DNA of 64,000 nucleotides from an uncultured Synechococcaceae cyanobacterium (GCA_902634405.1 CACPJY010000005.1:30593-94592), one strand, 5' to 3'; counted from the stretch's first letter, positions 38,485 through 47,608 are shown. The notes: generated by a model from the sequence alone, not told the origin. Program-made: numbers and translations.

Positions 38485-38522
38485 AACCTTCAAATGGTTT
38501 TTTGAATTGTCCCCTAAATTCT

Positions 38523-38539
38523 CTTCCTCAAAAAGGAAG
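38523..38539 (+). promoter_or_regulatory. Hairpin covering the cpeA ribosome-binding site
   Basis: CTTCCT at 38523-38528 can pair with AGGAAG at 38534-38539 across a 5-base loop. The right arm is the Shine-Dalgarno sequence of cpeA, whose ATG begins 7 bases later (38546). The hairpin could lower cpeA translation relative to cpeB or mark a processing point in the cpeB-cpeA transcript. The stem is short. Confidence 0.4.
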
Positions 38540-38545
38540 CATTAA

Positions 38546-39013
<468 letters not shown>

Positions 39014-39126
39014 TTATTTAAGAAGCCCTGATTTGGATTCTATATTTTGTTGATATTAAAAAAATCATACTTCTTACTATCTAGGCTGTATCTTCTGAAA
39101 CTATACTTCTACTCTTCTTTGTTTTT

Positions 39127-39741
39127 ATGACTTTTAAGGAAAAATGTGATTCTCAGCTTGATAATTTATTCGAAGATCTATATCACCCTAATCCAAATAT
39201 TAATAGAAAAGCCTATACCGAAATGTCCAGATATTGGCCAGAAGAGTCGCTCCCTAAGCTATTAGATAACCTCTCTAATGAAGATGTTGCTATTAGAAGA
39301 GTTTCAGTTAAGGCTCTTGGTCTTTTTGGAGAAAGAATATTTCAACCTTTGCAAGCTCTATTTCATCAAACTGAATCTTTAACCGTTCAAGTTTCTTGCT
39401 TGAAGGCTTTAGTCCAAGTAGCTGTAAATAACAAAGGTGTTATTTTCCCTCTATCAATCATGAAGATGATTGAATTGGCTTTAGAGAATGAAAACCCTGA
39501 AATGATTTTAACAGTTGTACCACTTCTCAGGCAAATAGGAAAAGGAGGCTTGCCACTTTTGATAAAGGCTTCTAGGGATAAAAATATTCTCAAGGCTACT
39601 TCTGCTATTACTGCTTTGGGGGAAATTAACGAGCCTTCTGCTTTGGCAACCTTGAGAGAACTAATTGATTCTAATCCGTCTGAGAAGCTCATGATAACTA
39701 GCCTAAATCAAGCTTTAAGCTCGAAAGATCTTACAGGTTAG
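39127..39741 (+). CDS. cpeZ: Phycoerythrin bilin lyase subunit CpeZ (HEAT repeat)
   Basis: A 204-residue protein made of about five to six HEAT-like helical repeats (DVAIRRVSVKALGLFGERIFQPLQ is a clear one near residue 55). The length and start (TFKEKCDSQLDNLFEDLYHPNPNINRK region) match CpeZ. CpeZ works with CpeY, or as a chaperone-like helper for phycoerythrin, in attaching phycoerythrobilin to CpeA. It lies 113 bases after cpeA on the same strand and 12 bases from the convergent HEAT gene. Confidence 0.85.
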   Translation: MTFKEKCDSQLDNLFEDLYHPNPNINRKAYTEMSRYWPEESLPKLLDNLSNEDVAIRRVSVKALGLFGERIFQPLQALFHQTESLTVQVSCLKALVQVAVNNKGVIFPLSIMKMIELALENENPEMILTVVPLLRQIGKGGLPLLIKASRDKNILKATSAITALGEINEPSALATLRELIDSNPSEKLMITSLNQALSSKDLTG

Positions 39742-39753
39742 GGTCTATCAGCT

Positions 39754-40665
39754 CTAATTATAATTATCTGTACTTTGCTTAATTAATTGATTTATAGCAA
39801 GCGAAATTATTTTTTTTACCGAACTATCATTCTCTTCAACCTTTCTATTTTGTAGTTGTTCTATTGCCTCAAAGGCTTTTAATCTCATTAGTGATAACGC
39901 CGCACTTTTTCTCACGACAGCCTCTTGATCAGCGATTTTTTTTAGTAGCAGGGGGACAGCCCAGTGTCGTTTATCTATTTTCCCTATCAATATTGCAGCT
40001 TCTGCTCGTACCTCTTTTTCTGGATCATTTAATGCTTTTATTACAAGGTTTTCTGCTTCAATATCTTTTAGAGATTGAATTTGTTCCCCTAAGGCCCCTA
40101 TTGCGGCTGAACGGAGTTTCTTGTTATTTGATTTCGCTGCTTCCCGAATGGCTTGAGGTGCTTTAGCTCCTACAAATGCAAGTCCCCAAGCGGCCAAACC
40201 ACATTGCATTGATGAGCTTTTTGGATCTGTAAGTATTTCTTCTAAGGGTTTAATAGCACGTTCTCCAAAAATAGCGATAGCCCCCATTGCTGAGCCTTTT
40301 ACAACTGGATCTGGATCTGTAGTGAATGCTTTTAGTAAATATGGCAAAGAGCTTGGATCTCCAACTAATTTCAAGGTTTTAGCTGCGGCCCGCCTTACTG
40401 TTACCTCTGAATGATCTAGTAATGCCCAGTGCAGTGCTGGGAGTGCAGATGTGCCTAATTTACCGAGGTATTCCGCAAAGGTTCTTCTTAATAAGCCTCT
40501 ACTGTCTCCGAGTCCGGCGACCATTATTTCAATGTCATCTTTGCCGTTCTTGATTGGTTGACCACTATGCACCCTTCTTCTTAAGTCGTCAGCTAATTCC
40601 TCGGCTTCCTCCTCCGTTAGTATTTTCTCCTCCCAAACAGATTTCTTTGATGGTTTGCTTGGCAA
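39754..40665 (-). CDS. HEAT-repeat bilin lyase family protein, probably CpeF/MpeV type
   Basis: A 303-residue PBS-lyase HEAT-like protein of the E/F lyase clan. The N-terminal part is charged (KILTEEEAEELADDLRRRV) and is followed by about six HEAT units, such as SEVTVRRAAAKTLKLVGDPSSL and PDPVVKGSAMGAIAIFGERA. The length fits CpeF, which ligates the doubly linked bilin to Cys50/61 of CpeB. NblB-like or other HEAT lyases remain possible because these families look alike. It is oriented opposite to cpeZ and cpeY, which flank it, so it probably has its own promoter in 40666-40832. Confidence 0.7.
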   Translation of the reverse strand: MPSKPSKKSVWEEKILTEEEAEELADDLRRRVHSGQPIKNGKDDIEIMVAGLGDSRGLLRRTFAEYLGKLGTSALPALHWALLDHSEVTVRRAAAKTLKLVGDPSSLPYLLKAFTTDPDPVVKGSAMGAIAIFGERAIKPLEEILTDPKSSSMQCGLAAWGLAFVGAKAPQAIREAAKSNNKKLRSAAIGALGEQIQSLKDIEAENLVIKALNDPEKEVRAEAAILIGKIDKRHWAVPLLLKKIADQEAVVRKSAALSLMRLKAFEAIEQLQNRKVEENDSSVKKIISLAINQLIKQSTDNYN

Positions 40666-40832
40666 TTCTCTTTAGGTAGATATATAGATAGGTTAATAAA
40701 ATAACTCATGTTTTACTAAAGTAGCAATATTCTCTTTTGTTTAGGCAATGATTTGATGAAATAAATAGAAATTGATTTAGAATGTTGCTATTAATTAATG
40801 TCATTACTTGAAAATCTTTTCTTTTATTTCAA

Positions 40833-42161
40833 GTGCAAAGAAGCCCTTTTGACAACTTGCCTTCTTTGAGTCAAGAAGAGGCATTACAGATTTTGAATAC
40901 TCCCAGATCTCAGCTCGAACTTGAGAGTGATTATTACAAAGCTGTTTCCCATTTGGTTAAATACCCAGGCAGAAGAACCGAGGAAGCATTACTCGGTCTT
41001 TTAAGAAAACCTGTAAAGGATAGAGCGCTTTTGATTGCACGGAGAAAAGCAGTTGATGTCTTGGCGCGCCTTGGTTGCATTAGAGCTATGCCAATAATAG
41101 GCAAATGTCTACAAAGCTCTGATCCCTATCTTGTTGAAAATGCTGCATGGGCATTAAAAGAACTTGGTTGCAAAGAGAAAAAACTACATCAAAAGATGAT
41201 TTCTCTTTTGGATGATCCAAAACAAAACCAAAGGATTTTAATTCAAGTTCTTGCCAGCCTAGGAGTTAAATCCTCTTTGAGTAAGATTAATACTTTTGCC
41301 GAGAACAACTCCACTTCTTCCTTGGTTAGAGGTGCCTCTATTGCTGCCATCTCTAAACTTACAGGGAAATTAATTTCAGCAGAAGAGTTGAAAAATCACT
41401 TAAAAGATCCAAATCAAAATAATCGACACTGTGCAGTTCAAGATGTTATAGATAGTGGCCAATTTGATTTGCTAAGTGCCGTTTTAAGGACCCCTGTGGC
41501 CCCATCATTTAGGATAAGGGCTTTAAGTGATTTATGGCCGGATGACCTTATCCAATTTCATAATTCTGATTTGTTTTCAGCTTTAGATGCAATTATTAGA
41601 GATGATCCAGAAGATTTAGATAGTTTGCATCAATATGAAACTAAACCCTCGATTGAGTTTTTGATAGATCAATTATTCTCTACAGATTTTAGCCATTGCT
41701 ACTGGGCATTTAAAACATTAAAAAGAAGAGCTTTAAGAGACACTTTGCCATTAATTTTAAATTGTTTAGGGAGGGCTAAGAGAGACTATGGTGCTATTTA
41801 CTTCTTGATCCATTTATTCAGATCCTTTTATGAGATTCAAATTAATGATTTTCTGGAAATTCAAGAATTCACCTTTTCCGCTTTAAATGATAGTTGGCCT
41901 CATTATATGAAGTTTAGGCCTGCAGCTATTCTGACATTATCTCATTTTAGCTTGAACAACCTAATTGAAAATATTGATACCTGGGTAGACCCCAGTAAAA
42001 CCCCATATTGGGTATCAAGGTATGCAGCGCTTATGGCTGTTGATGCACAGTATTCACAAGGTAATGCTTTAAATTTTAGGAAATCTATTCTGAAATGTAT
42101 TAATGATGAAAATCGCTTTGTTACAGCAAAGGCAACGCATATTTTGAAAAAAATTGATTAA
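40833..42161 (+). CDS. cpeY: Phycoerythrobilin lyase CpeY (HEAT repeat)
   Basis: A 442-residue protein with a GTG start. It has HEAT repeats throughout (LIARRKAVDVLARLGCIRAM and DPYLVENAAWALKELGC are obvious units at about 70-115) and a CpeY-like C-terminal half (SHCYWAFKTLKRRALRDTLP). CpeY attaches phycoerythrobilin to Cys82 of CpeA, with CpeZ as helper. Cys73 of the shortened CpeA here is the matching site. The gene ends 4 bases before the convergent cpeT stop. Confidence 0.88.
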   Translation: MQRSPFDNLPSLSQEEALQILNTPRSQLELESDYYKAVSHLVKYPGRRTEEALLGLLRKPVKDRALLIARRKAVDVLARLGCIRAMPIIGKCLQSSDPYLVENAAWALKELGCKEKKLHQKMISLLDDPKQNQRILIQVLASLGVKSSLSKINTFAENNSTSSLVRGASIAAISKLTGKLISAEELKNHLKDPNQNNRHCAVQDVIDSGQFDLLSAVLRTPVAPSFRIRALSDLWPDDLIQFHNSDLFSALDAIIRDDPEDLDSLHQYETKPSIEFLIDQLFSTDFSHCYWAFKTLKRRALRDTLPLILNCLGRAKRDYGAIYFLIHLFRSFYEIQINDFLEIQEFTFSALNDSWPHYMKFRPAAILTLSHFSLNNLIENIDTWVDPSKTPYWVSRYAALMAVDAQYSQGNALNFRKSILKCINDENRFVTAKATHILKKID

Positions 42162-42165
42162 AGTA

Positions 42166-42777
42166 TTAACAAGTTTTATGTAACCAATTGTTGGTGATTG
42201 TTTCACTTAGATCCTTTACTCTTGAAAACACTAAGCGCCCATTTTGCGATCCCCATACTTGTTTATTTGTTTGAGTGCTATAGCCTCTGTCCAGGCTTGA
42301 CCAGCTTTTATTGTCTAGTGAAACTTCGCTTTTTAAATATGTATTTTCTTGCCCTCGATTTATGTAACACTTGTTCCCAGGCTCTATGCTTCCGAAATAT
42401 TTGCCATTATTAATTTCTTTAAAGTACATTGAACAACCTTTTTTAAGCTTTAGATTATTGCTTCTTAGTTCTTTTAATAGTAAAGGATAGAACCCCCCAC
42501 CAGCAAATCTTATTGAGTCTTCTATCGAATAATTCTCGGTTATAAATATATTCTCTTGCCTTATTAATTTAACAGCTGACTGCCTGTATGGGCTCCATGG
42601 AGCATAGTCGTAACTCTGCTCAGAATAGAAAAATGGCCCATTGCATAATTCCCATGGCAGTGGTTGAAAATAAATATTTATGTGAGCAAAAAGTTTAGGG
42701 TTTTCTTGTGCTTGCTTTTTATTGCTGTAATGCGATGCGAGTATCTTTGCAAATTTTATAATTGACAGTTCAACCAT
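42166..42777 (-). CDS. cpeT: Bilin lyase CpeT
   Basis: A 203-residue CpeT/CpcT-family protein. The opening LAKILASHYSNKKQA-like stretch, INIYFQPLPWELCNGPFFYSEQ near 35-55, APWSPYRQSAVKL, and the GCSMYFKE segment near 115 are family hallmarks of its beta-barrel. CpeT attaches a bilin to the beta-subunit cysteine near 165, here Cys163 of CpeB. It is followed on the same strand by nothing and preceded by cpeS 16 bases upstream, so cpeS-cpeT is a unit. Confidence 0.88.
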   Translation of the reverse strand: MVELSIIKFAKILASHYSNKKQAQENPKLFAHINIYFQPLPWELCNGPFFYSEQSYDYAPWSPYRQSAVKLIRQENIFITENYSIEDSIRFAGGGFYPLLLKELRSNNLKLKKGCSMYFKEINNGKYFGSIEPGNKCYINRGQENTYLKSEVSLDNKSWSSLDRGYSTQTNKQVWGSQNGRLVFSRVKDLSETITNNWLHKTC

Positions 42778-42793
42778 TGCTTAATATCTGTTT

Positions 42794-43327
42794 TTATTTA
42801 ATTTTTTTAATCTCGGAAGCAAATGATGTTTGTATTATTCCTTTCCCTTCAAAGCTCTTGATAACAGATGATCGACATCTTACATTGTCTGTAAGGAACC
42901 ATATTCTCTCTTCTGCATTGGAAAACTCGTATTCTGTCTTAATTATAAAAGTATTATCAGAAAGAAACTCGAAGTTAGATACACCTCTCTCCTTTTCCGT
43001 ATAGCCAGCGCTTCTTAGAAGTAAGCCACTTTTATCTGATAATGAAATTGGTACCAAAATGCTTGATCCTGAAGTTGTATCTGATTCATTGTCTGATCTC
43101 CAATTGCTTTTAGATTCCCATTCAACTTTAAAGGGAATTTGTATTTCTGAGTCTGAGTAAGAACTTTGTCTGAGTAGTTCTTTCAATTCCTCATCGTCTT
43201 TAGAGAGTAGTTTGATATTTATCTCACTAATAACTTCTTCAAACTTTTGGAAGGCTAGCGAATGACTACTTCTCATTGAAAGCCATGTTCCTTCACTTCT
43301 TATCAAAAACTGTTCAATTTTCATCAA
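42794..43327 (-). CDS. cpeS: Bilin lyase CpeS
   Basis: A 177-residue CpcS/CpeS-family lyase, a lipocalin-like barrel. The start MKIEQFLIRSEGTWLSMRSSHSLAF and the region RIWFLTDNVRCRSSVIKSFEG near 140-158 are typical. CpeS attaches phycoerythrobilin to Cys82 of CpeB. Its first 14 bases overlap the end of the upstream hendecad-repeat gene, so translation of the two is probably coupled. Two start ATGs are adjacent (43327 and 43324). Confidence 0.9.
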   Translation of the reverse strand: MMKIEQFLIRSEGTWLSMRSSHSLAFQKFEEVISEINIKLLSKDDEELKELLRQSSYSDSEIQIPFKVEWESKSNWRSDNESDTTSGSSILVPISLSDKSGLLLRSAGYTEKERGVSNFEFLSDNTFIIKTEYEFSNAEERIWFLTDNVRCRSSVIKSFEGKGIIQTSFASEIKKIK

Positions 43328-43592
43328 GGGACGTTGGAGATCGGAATCTTTCTAAGTCTTCTCTGGCTTTCCGGTCAATTCTCTCTACATCTTCTCTGGC
43401 TCTCCGGTCTATTTTTTCTACATCCTCTCTTGCACGTTGATCAGCCAGTTCTATGTCTTCTTTTGCTTTTTGAATCATTCGCACCATTGAATCGACCATC
43501 ATTGACATTGCCATTGGGACTTTCTTGCCAGAGGGCGTTAAAGAAGACTGGTCGCCAGGCTTTTCGTTAGAAGATGGGCGGAATTGTGGCAT
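43314..43592 (-). CDS. Small hendecad-repeat coiled-coil protein in the phycoerythrin cluster
   Basis: A 92-residue protein that I do not recognise. Residues about 40-85 are four tandem 11-residue units: AKEDIELADQR, AREDVEKIDRR, AREDVERIDRK and AREDLERFRSP. An 11-residue period favours a right-handed coiled coil rather than the usual heptad type. The N-terminal part is polar with a methionine-rich stretch (MAMSMMVDSMVRM). The repeat is also visible in the DNA as near-identical 33-base units. It overlaps the start of cpeS and lies downstream of ppeC, so it is probably cotranscribed with the lyases. An assembly or scaffold role is only a guess. Confidence 0.75.
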   Translation of the reverse strand: MPQFRPSSNEKPGDQSSLTPSGKKVPMAMSMMVDSMVRMIQKAKEDIELADQRAREDVEKIDRRAREDVERIDRKAREDLERFRSPTSLDEN

Positions 43593-43628
43593 GGAAGAGG
43601 TTGGTTTGATTGGCTTAGGTATTTCTTG

Positions 43629-43648
43629 TAGAGGCTAGTAGAGGCTAG
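43629..43648. repeat. Tandem 10-base direct repeat between ppeC and the hendecad gene
   Basis: TAGAGGCTAG occurs twice in direct succession (43629-43638 and 43639-43648), just upstream of the hendecad-repeat gene on its strand. It may be a chance duplication or a protein-binding site in a 105-base gap. Confidence 0.5.
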
Positions 43649-43697
43649 AAACTCTGCTAGGTTGCGAGGCCAGATTTTGATCGATTCATCTCGTCAC

Positions 43698-44618
43698 CTA
43701 TAGCTGTTGTTTATGTGCATTTTGCTTGAACTGAGCTTGGAAGGGAATTTTAATTCTATCTATTTGTCCGTATAGACCATTCAAAAGCTGACTTTTCCCT
43801 GAAGGAGCATCAGCCGTTGTTTTTCTTTTGTGTATTGCGTTATCGCTAGTAGCAAATGATCTTGTAAGTTCTGCAATGTTATTGAAGCTGGATGCTGTCA
43901 TTCCACATGGTGAGTCCCAGCATCGAATATATGGAATAACGTCTTCTCCAAAGACTTCTTGGTATTCGGCAGAGTCAATTAGGCAATCTATATGGGAATA
44001 AAGACCTTCTTCATGCATAAGTTGAATATGTAAGAGAAGTTCTGATTGACTTATAGGTGGTCTCCCTAAGAAATGTTTAAAGTTAAGTTCAATTGATCTT
44101 TGCTGATTGACTACTTCGTAGAAGTGGGCCCGATAGAATTCTGACCTGCTTAGTTGCCTTATGAATTCCCTAATATTTATATCTCCATTACGCAGTCTTC
44201 TCTCGGAGTCAATTGGCCGCTCACTTTCCATAAGATTAAAATTCCCGAATATCTGCCTATAAGCTGCGCTTAATGCAACTTTAAACGTCTCATCATCGTT
44301 AGGGGGAAATTTGTCAAATGTAAATCCATATGGACAAGTCATGAAGTCTCTAGGGCCAATTGGAATTTTCGAACTTGCGCAGCTTTCTCTTTGGAAAGCT
44401 TGGGTGAATTGATTTTTTTGTATCGGAGTAGATAGTTCAGGGATGCTTCTCGAATTACTAATGAAGATCTCTGGCTGTCCTGGCATGCATCCTGCTTTAG
44501 AGCTGAGGGAATAGTTTATGAGTGCGCTACCTGCCACTCTTGACTTGGAATAAGAAACAGGATCTTGATTTAAGCTTAATGCTCCAAAGCTTAATGCTCG
44601 AAAAGGAACGTAGGACAT
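43698..44618 (-). CDS. ppeC: Phycoerythrin linker polypeptide PpeC
   Basis: A 306-residue protein with a phycobilisome linker domain at about residues 105-245. Recognisable segments are FKVALSAAYRQIFGN, LRNGDINIREFIRQLSRSEFYRAHF, LNFKHFLGRPPISQSEL and DCLIDSAEYQEVFGEDVIPY. Linker domains organise phycoerythrin hexamers. The N-terminal ~100 residues are a low-homology extension without a clear membrane helix. PpeC is the known linker of Prochlorococcus and replaces the rod linkers of phycobilisomes; here it is the only linker gene in the island. Confidence 0.88.
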   Translation of the reverse strand: MSYVPFRALSFGALSLNQDPVSYSKSRVAGSALINYSLSSKAGCMPGQPEIFISNSRSIPELSTPIQKNQFTQAFQRESCASSKIPIGPRDFMTCPYGFTFDKFPPNDDETFKVALSAAYRQIFGNFNLMESERPIDSERRLRNGDINIREFIRQLSRSEFYRAHFYEVVNQQRSIELNFKHFLGRPPISQSELLLHIQLMHEEGLYSHIDCLIDSAEYQEVFGEDVIPYIRCWDSPCGMTASSFNNIAELTRSFATSDNAIHKRKTTADAPSGKSQLLNGLYGQIDRIKIPFQAQFKQNAHKQQL

Positions 44619-44765
44619 GATTGATTGGGACGTGAAAACTTACTGAGGAGATCCTTAGGACTTTTGGAGGTATTTAGCAATTGCCAGAATCTAAAGGGAT
44701 CAAAATCACTCTTTCATTGTGATGGCTAATCAAGTCAAATTTTGACGCTTATTACATAACTCAAT

Positions 44766-45218
44766 TCAGAATGATCTTGTAAGAAAAAAATCTCTTTGAA
44801 TATCGTCCAAAATTGGAGAGCTTGCAAGCCAGCCATGTCTTTCAAGGTAAAAGGCCCAAATAAAATCCTGTCCGATGCCAGGGCAGTTTGCTTGGACTGT
44901 TTCCAATAGGCCTTCAGAAATACCTAGTGAATAAAGTAGATTTCTGACTTCTAAAGCACCTTGTGGATTTGCAGGCCTGATGGCTGAACCGACCACCCAT
45001 GTTAATTTGGTTGACATTAATTCAACTTTGTTATTTTCACAGGCTAATAGAAGATTACAAGGTTGATTAAATTTACTATATGTCTCATACCAAAGTTCAA
45101 GATTTTCTTTGTTAAGATCAATTTTGAACTTTGAATTCTCCGAGTCAAAAATTAATTCACTAGTCTTCCCTGCATTGGTAAACAATGTAAGCATACTCTT
45201 GTTACTTAATGTGGCCAT
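44766..45218 (-). CDS. Uncharacterised 150-residue protein beside the phycoerythrin linker gene
   Basis: I do not recognise this protein. It is soluble, with no signal peptide or membrane segment. The N-terminal half looks like beta strands (MLTLFTNAGKTSELIFDS), and the C-terminal half is helical with LLYSLGISEGLLETVQANCPGIGQDFIWAF. It has two cysteines near 54 and 63-110. It lies 147 bases upstream of ppeC and 40 bases downstream of the PucC-like gene, all on the minus strand. The position suggests a link to pigment-protein function, but no motif supports an activity. Confidence 0.65.
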   Translation of the reverse strand: MATLSNKSMLTLFTNAGKTSELIFDSENSKFKIDLNKENLELWYETYSKFNQPCNLLLACENNKVELMSTKLTWVVGSAIRPANPQGALEVRNLLYSLGISEGLLETVQANCPGIGQDFIWAFYLERHGWLASSPILDDIQRDFFLTRSF

Positions 45219-45258
45219 AATGTTACTTTACCTGTTAATTTAGTTAATCGATCATAAA

Positions 45259-46650
45259 TCAAGAGTCTAAATCCTCTAGGAGGATAGTCTGTATATTTGT
45301 AGAGGTATCCTCTTTGAAACGATTGATATTGACTTTATTAAGTACAACAATTGCAAGTACCATAAGAAGGGTTTCAAGCCCAAAAACGAAAGCAAAGGCA
45401 GGTAAAGGATTGTTTGGCCCACTTAATAATCTCCCGATGTCAAGAAGGCCACCCCCAAACACTTTCCCCATCGCTCTTGAAAGTGCTTGAGCCAACCCCC
45501 ATATGCCCACAAATGTTCCTGCAACTTCTGGCAAAGTTAAATCAAGCATTAAAGAAAGAGCACTATTTGTACCTATACCCGCTGAAAGACCAAAGAGCCC
45601 CATGACGAGGAAAAGAGTATTTTGGTCCTTACTTATTCCAGTCAAAACTAGAAGTATCAGCGAGCATATAATCATCCAGCAACCCATTCGAGCTGTTGAA
45701 AGTTTCCCTAGGCGAGGAGTGATCCAAATCCCTGCGATTAACAGTCCAAAAAGAGTTCCCACACCCCAGTATGCATTCAAAAGAGTAGTCCTAGAAATGG
45801 GCAGGCCAAACACTTCGGCACCGTAACTTTCAAGAATTGGATCTTGCAGAAAAAGGCCAAGTGTATAGAGAATCAAGAAGCCAAAGAAGACAGATATTTG
45901 GGGACTTGACTTAATTAATTTCCAAGAACTTTTCAGCCCAACAGTCTCATTGGCTTTTGTTTGGGTTGAATCAAGTCCCTTCTCTTTAGGCTCTATTCCC
46001 CAACAGGAGAAAATAGAAATGCTAAAGACGATTAGAGAGACCCTTAACATAAATTTTTGAAGTTCAGGTTGAAGTATTGCGGGGTCTGTGACTCCATCTA
46101 TGCCGGTCATTGTGGTCGAAATAGCAATTGCCCCAATTACTATTCCAACTGTGAGCATCGCCCAAATTACGCCTACTGCTCTAGGACGTTCTTGTTCAGT
46201 TGTTAGATCAATTACTAATGCCAGATAGGGCGTGGTTGCTAATGAAATTGCCAGTCCATAAATGGCAAATAAAGTGCAAAGTGCGATTGCAGAGACAATT
46301 ATTTCGATTCCTGACCCTTCACTTAAGGCATTCTCAGTTATGAAAATAATTGGTATTGATAGAGTTGCCATTAGGCAAAAGCAAGCTGAACCAATCCATA
46401 TATAAGGAGTCCTTCTCTGTCGATTAATTGGCCATCTATCTGAAATATTTCCAAAGATGACCCTGGATGGGGCCATTAACTGTTCAAACGCTAGACCTCC
46501 CCCAACTAAAAGGGCTGGAAAAGCCAATTCAGAGATCATTACTCTGTTAAGCATTCCTGCGAAAATGACCGCAAGACAGCCAAGACATCCCTGAAAAAGA
46601 CTCAGCCTGGCTAATGCAAATGGAGGTAAACCTTGAGAGGGCATATGCAA
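45259..46650 (-). CDS. PucC/BCD-family MFS transporter (pigment-protein related)
   Basis: A 463-residue membrane protein with about 12 hydrophobic segments. The opening LARLSLFQGCLGCLAVIFAGMLNRVMISEL, the GLAFEQLMAPSRVIFGNISDRWP stretch and GLFGLSAGIGTNSALSLMLDLT are characteristic of the PUCC (bacteriochlorophyll delivery) family. In purple bacteria these proteins aid antenna-complex assembly; in cyanobacteria they are thought to be chlorophyll-handling or antenna-assembly factors. The location next to the phycoerythrin genes fits an antenna role. The substrate remains inferred. Confidence 0.83.
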   Translation of the reverse strand: MHMPSQGLPPFALARLSLFQGCLGCLAVIFAGMLNRVMISELAFPALLVGGGLAFEQLMAPSRVIFGNISDRWPINRQRRTPYIWIGSACFCLMATLSIPIIFITENALSEGSGIEIIVSAIALCTLFAIYGLAISLATTPYLALVIDLTTEQERPRAVGVIWAMLTVGIVIGAIAISTTMTGIDGVTDPAILQPELQKFMLRVSLIVFSISIFSCWGIEPKEKGLDSTQTKANETVGLKSSWKLIKSSPQISVFFGFLILYTLGLFLQDPILESYGAEVFGLPISRTTLLNAYWGVGTLFGLLIAGIWITPRLGKLSTARMGCWMIICSLILLVLTGISKDQNTLFLVMGLFGLSAGIGTNSALSLMLDLTLPEVAGTFVGIWGLAQALSRAMGKVFGGGLLDIGRLLSGPNNPLPAFAFVFGLETLLMVLAIVVLNKVNINRFKEDTSTNIQTILLEDLDS

Positions 46651-46777
46651 CTAGTTATTTTTATTAAGGTATCCCATTGTCACAAAAATCATGTGATCAA
46701 TCATGCGTTGTTAACTAATCTGAGATGGACAGCCTGCCAGGTCTCGATACTATCGTAAAAGAAACTTTAAGGGGTTA

Positions 46778-47245
46778 ATGGGGATGGATGTTAACAGCCA
46801 ATCAAGATCTTTTGAGAGTTTGGTTAGTAAGCAGCTTTCAGCCTTAAGTGAACTAAGTGAAATTATTACACTGCGAGTCTTAGAGCTTGAAGAGAAGCTT
46901 TTAAAGCTGGAAAAGGAATCTGCAGGTTTTAGAAGTAAGGATTCTCTATTAACTAATCAATTGTTGCAGAATAGTGAGGCGAGAGTCGTTCATTTGCAGG
47001 GATTATTAAATCAAATTCCATTGAAGGCCTCTTCAATTGATCCACCTTCAAGTGGTGAAGATGAGAATTCTATGGGCACTGAAGCTGAACCAATTAAAAC
47101 AGATGATTCGCAGCAAATTCTTCAATCAAAAGACGCGTCCCCTAATCTGAATGAAGAAGAGGAATATCTCAGTCACTTTAAAGAATCAGCTGAACAAGGT
47201 TGCGACTACCCAGATGATGAACAGATGCCTTTGCTTTCAGCGTAA
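46778..47245 (+). CDS. Uncharacterised protein with N-terminal coiled coil
   Basis: A 155-residue acidic protein that I cannot name. Residues 15-50 form a likely coiled coil (LSALSELSEIITLRVLELEEKLLKLEKE); the C-terminal half is Ser/Glu/Asp-rich and probably disordered. An ATG six bases downstream (46784) is an alternative start; the first is preceded by AAGGGGTT, a passable ribosome-binding site. The gene ends 4 bases before the end of the convergent small gene. Confidence 0.65.
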   Translation: MGMDVNSQSRSFESLVSKQLSALSELSEIITLRVLELEEKLLKLEKESAGFRSKDSLLTNQLLQNSEARVVHLQGLLNQIPLKASSIDPPSSGEDENSMGTEAEPIKTDDSQQILQSKDASPNLNEEEEYLSHFKESAEQGCDYPDDEQMPLLSA

Positions 47246-47249
47246 GTAT

Positions 47250-47492
47250 CTATGAAAGTTTTAATAGTCGAATCCTGAAGTTGGCTACGTCCATAGCCTC
47301 TGAAGGGCTTTCAATTAGGAAAGGATGCTCTTTTACTTTTTCAAGGGCGATTAATAGCTTGTTTGCAGTGCTTAGATTGATATTTTCATTCTTTTGCTCT
47401 ATTCCCTTCCATGCTTCATCAAAGGCCATTGCAAAGCTATCTGCATTGTTGAAGATCTGGCTACTGGCTTGACTAGAGCTTGAGAATGACAC
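47250..47492 (-). CDS. Small uncharacterised protein (80 residues)
   Basis: A short, mostly helical protein with a Ser-rich N-terminus, then FAMAFDEAWKGIEQKN and ANKLLIALEKVKEHPF. I do not recognise a family. A real gene is supported by its place between two convergent neighbours and by its soluble, gene-like composition. It begins 44 bases downstream of the tRNA-Phe gene on the same strand. Confidence 0.55.
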   Translation of the reverse strand: MSFSSSSQASSQIFNNADSFAMAFDEAWKGIEQKNENINLSTANKLLIALEKVKEHPFLIESPSEAMDVANFRIRLLKLS

Positions 47493-47535
47493 GATTTCGT
47501 TTTGTTTTTTGGCCCCTGAGATTGGGTGATTGCTA

Positions 47536-47608
47536 TGCCAGGACCCAGATTTGAACTGGGGACACGGCGATTTTCAGTCGCCTGCTCTACCAACTGAGCT
47601 ATCCCGGC
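47536..47608 (-). tRNA. tRNA-Phe (GAA)
   Basis: On the minus strand a 73-base cloverleaf is seen. The acceptor GCCGGGA pairs with TCCTGGC, the D-arm contains GCTCAGTTGGTAGAGC, the anticodon stem-loop reads GCGACTGAAAATCGC with anticodon GAA, and the T-loop is GTTCAAATC. The discriminator is A and CCA is not encoded. Confidence 0.95.
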
